Part shown: positions 4,849 to 5,746 of the stretch, one piece after another | Position numbering within the stretch: the stretch's first letter is position 1 | Layout: the number at the start of each line of letters is the position of its first letter | From: Cuspidothrix sp046080565 | Lineage (GTDB): Bacteria; Cyanobacteriota; Cyanobacteriia; Cyanobacteriales; Nostocaceae | Length of the DNA: 5,746 bases | Direction: 5' to 3' | Assembly (NCBI GenBank): GCA_046080565.1 | Contig: JBJTUF010000239.1 | Location: 1-5,746, forward strand | The notes under the pieces: model-generated | The model's database searches: none | Told to the model about the DNA's origin: nothing | The model's input: only the letters and a program-made list of their open reading frames with translations | Program-made: the position numbers and the translations under genes

Positions 4849-4961
4849 AGGACTTACCCACAAGTCACTGAAAAATGAACCACTAATAAACGTTTGCGTA
4901 GCGTCCCGAAGGGATAGGACACGAAGCAAAGAGGGTTTGAGAGCTATTTTGCGTAAATTCT
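4849..4961. repeat. Second GGACTTAC-type MITE-like element, degenerate right end
   Basis: The element starts AGGACTTACCCACAAG (4849-4864). The reverse complement of its right end, AGAATTTACGCAAAAT (4946-4961), matches at 11 of 16 positions. It shares its left end and the internal 10-mer GGGTTTGAGA with the element at 426-514. It lies 6 bases upstream of the -35 box of the methyltransferase promoter and separates the cassette from the TM2-gene remnant. It is non-coding. Confidence 0.45.
4893..4930. repeat. Dispersed cyanobacterial hairpin repeat (GCGTAGCGTCCCG type)
   Basis: TTTGCGTAGCGTCC (4893-4906) and GGACACGAAGCAAA (4917-4930) pair at 11 of 14 positions, with an alternative inner stem TCCC-GAA-GGGA (4904-4914). 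The GCGTAGCGTCCCG motif is a very abundant short palindromic repeat in Nostoc/Anabaena intergenic DNA as I recall. It is nested inside the 4849-4961 element. This supports the host assignment. Confidence 0.55.
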
Positions 4962-4983
4962 GACCATAAATAGAGACGGAAGA

Positions 4984-5061
4984 CCCAAAATTCTTCTATC
5001 AAATTATCAAAAAATAGGTAAAGACCCCATTTCTGGAGTCATTACTTATTATTTCAAGTGA
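4984..5061 (+). pseudogene. 3' remnant of a second TM2-gene copy
   Basis: Read in frame to a TGA at 5059-5061 this gives PKILLSNYQKIGKDPISG then VITYYFK. The C-terminus of the intact TM2 protein (1888-2382) has EMLKSNHIRIGNDPISG then VVTYYFDEL. The alignment needs no gaps. At DNA level 34 of 38 bases agree between 2332-2369 and 5017-5054. No upstream part of the gene remains; the MITE-like element ends at 4961. It is either a decayed tandem paralogue or a duplicated target created when the restriction-modification cassette entered. It ends one base before the DUF2996 stop codon on the opposite strand. Confidence 0.75.
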
Positions 5062-5511
5062 CTAATTTCTACCTAGCCATTTTTGACCATTCAAGCGATA
5101 TACTAACCGAGATACTAACAAATCTAGGGTAATTTTTCGCTCGTCAATTAAAAATGATTCTAAGGTACTGGGTTTTTTGCCTTCATTACAGGAAAAACCT
5201 TTTTTCCCTTGAATGTTTTCTTCCGGGAAATATACATTAAATTGGCGCTGTCCTCCTTGCCAAGAACCCACAACTTGCCAACATTCTTCTGTGGAGTTAA
5301 AACCAATAATGGAATATTTTTGTTTGGCAAAAGTCAGCTTTACATCTGGTACACCTTCTTTTGTAATTGCTTCTTGCAGTGCTGGGAGGTAGTGCTGCTG
5401 CATAAACTCTTGAAAGGGCTTATCTTCCAAAGCTGGGGGTTTTTCCTTTTTAGCAGCTTTAGGTGCGGGTTCTTCGCTTGCTGCTGGAGTTTTAGTAGTT
5501 TCTTCTGCCAT
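5062..5511 (-). CDS. DUF2996 family protein (cyanobacterial, function unknown)
   Basis: The 149-residue protein begins with a charged, low-complexity Ala/Pro/Glu/Lys tail (about residues 1-30). The conserved DUF2996-like body follows: FQEFMQQHYLPALQEAI, DVKLTFAKQKYSIIGF, CWQVVGSWQGGQRQFNVYFPEENIQGKKGF, and a C-terminal ITLDLLVSRLVYRLNGQKWLGRN. No signal peptide or membrane segment is visible, so it is probably cytosolic or peripheral. DUF2996 proteins occur in cyanobacteria and photosynthetic eukaryotes; I do not assign a role. The ATG at 5511 gives a full-length protein, although its ribosome binding site is weak. The stop codon almost abuts the TM2 remnant. Confidence 0.85.
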   Translation of the reverse strand: MAEETTKTPAASEEPAPKAAKKEKPPALEDKPFQEFMQQHYLPALQEAITKEGVPDVKLTFAKQKYSIIGFNSTEECWQVVGSWQGGQRQFNVYFPEENIQGKKGFSCNEGKKPSTLESFLIDERKITLDLLVSRLVYRLNGQKWLGRN

Positions 5512-5688
5512 TGCTCATTTTGGGGTAGTCAGTTACTTTTATTTTGACATACCAGAGCATAGCTACAACTATTTATATATAAGGATTATCTAATACTTTC
5601 TATCTATTTTAGGCTGGTAATGGGTGATTGGTAACAGATAATGCTATGATCGGAATGCAATGTTGGCGTAAAGTTAACAGGGTTTATT

Positions 5689-5746
5689 ATGGATTTAAGT
5701 ATAATTGACCATAATTTGCAAATAGAATTTTCTTTAAAAGAACAAC
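5689..5746 (+). CDS. Start of an unrecognised gene, truncated by the window end
   Basis: ATG 5689 opens a frame, MDLSIIDHNLQIEFSLKEQ, that runs off the end. AGGG (5679-5682), six bases upstream, is a good ribosome binding site, and TATGAT (5645-5650) could be a -10. It diverges from the DUF2996 gene across a 177-base spacer. Nineteen residues are too few to name a family. Confidence 0.6.
   Translation, partial: MDLSIIDHNLQIEFSLKEQ

Noticed and set aside
5209..5547. Plus-strand 112-residue frame rich in Phe, Ser and Cys opposite the DUF2996 gene
   Set aside because: The composition is what the reverse strand of Lys/Ala/Glu-rich coding DNA produces; DUF2996 on the minus strand explains the conservation.
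1..5746. tRNA or rRNA genes, and HIP1 (GCGATCGC) sites
   Set aside because: No cloverleaf or rRNA-like stretch was seen, and no HIP1 octamer was found; the absence in 5.7 kb is not strong evidence about the host.

Overview
The window looks like chromosomal DNA of a filamentous, probably Nostocales-type, cyanobacterium. The grounds are the AT-rich composition, a DUF2996 gene (a family essentially confined to cyanobacteria), a cyanobacterial-style TM2-domain protein, a NifR3/DusB-type tRNA-dihydrouridine synthase, and small dispersed repeats of the kind that litter Anabaena/Nostoc intergenic regions. Genus cannot be fixed from this sequence.

Layout. Positions 1-349 hold a 5'-truncated DUF2059 gene without any start codon. 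Positions 350-727 are non-coding and packed with nested inverted-repeat (MITE-like) elements. A dihydrouridine synthase gene (minus strand) and a TM2-membrane-protein gene (plus strand) diverge from a roughly 107-base spacer. Positions 2383 to about 4983 hold a complete type II restriction-modification (R-M) cassette. A degenerate 3' remnant of a second TM2-gene copy (about 4984-5061) lies on its far side. A DUF2996 gene (minus) and the first 19 codons of an unrecognised gene (plus, running off the end) finish the window.

The main system is the R-M cassette. A small XRE/C-type controller gene (2559-2807) is followed 2 bases later by a restriction endonuclease gene. The endonuclease matches my recollection of BglII (AGATCT) along nearly its whole length, including the D...E.Q catalytic pattern and a run around SNSSLYYEQA. 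The methyltransferase gene (minus strand, beta-type motif order, SPPY) is convergent with these two. The R and M genes are separated by two hairpin terminators and a small repeat.

Three observations stand out. (1) The endonuclease reading frame continues 32 codons upstream of its first ATG into sequence that aligns with the BglII N-terminus. The codon at the BglII Met1 position is ATT, 5 bases after a good ribosome binding site, so the toxic gene appears to start at a rare AUU codon or to have lost its ATG by one base change. (2) Three related 19-base elements with a core (C/G)AATATA sit at plausible control positions: one near -41 and one over the -10 of the controller/endonuclease promoter, and one inside the -35/-10 spacer of the methyltransferase promoter. 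They look like C-protein operators coordinating both transcription units. (3) The cassette lies between the intact TM2 gene and an in-frame remnant of a TM2 paralogue or duplicate. This suggests insertion with a long target duplication, or insertion into a tandem gene pair.

All homology statements rest on recalled family features and on a recalled BglII sequence. No database search was run.
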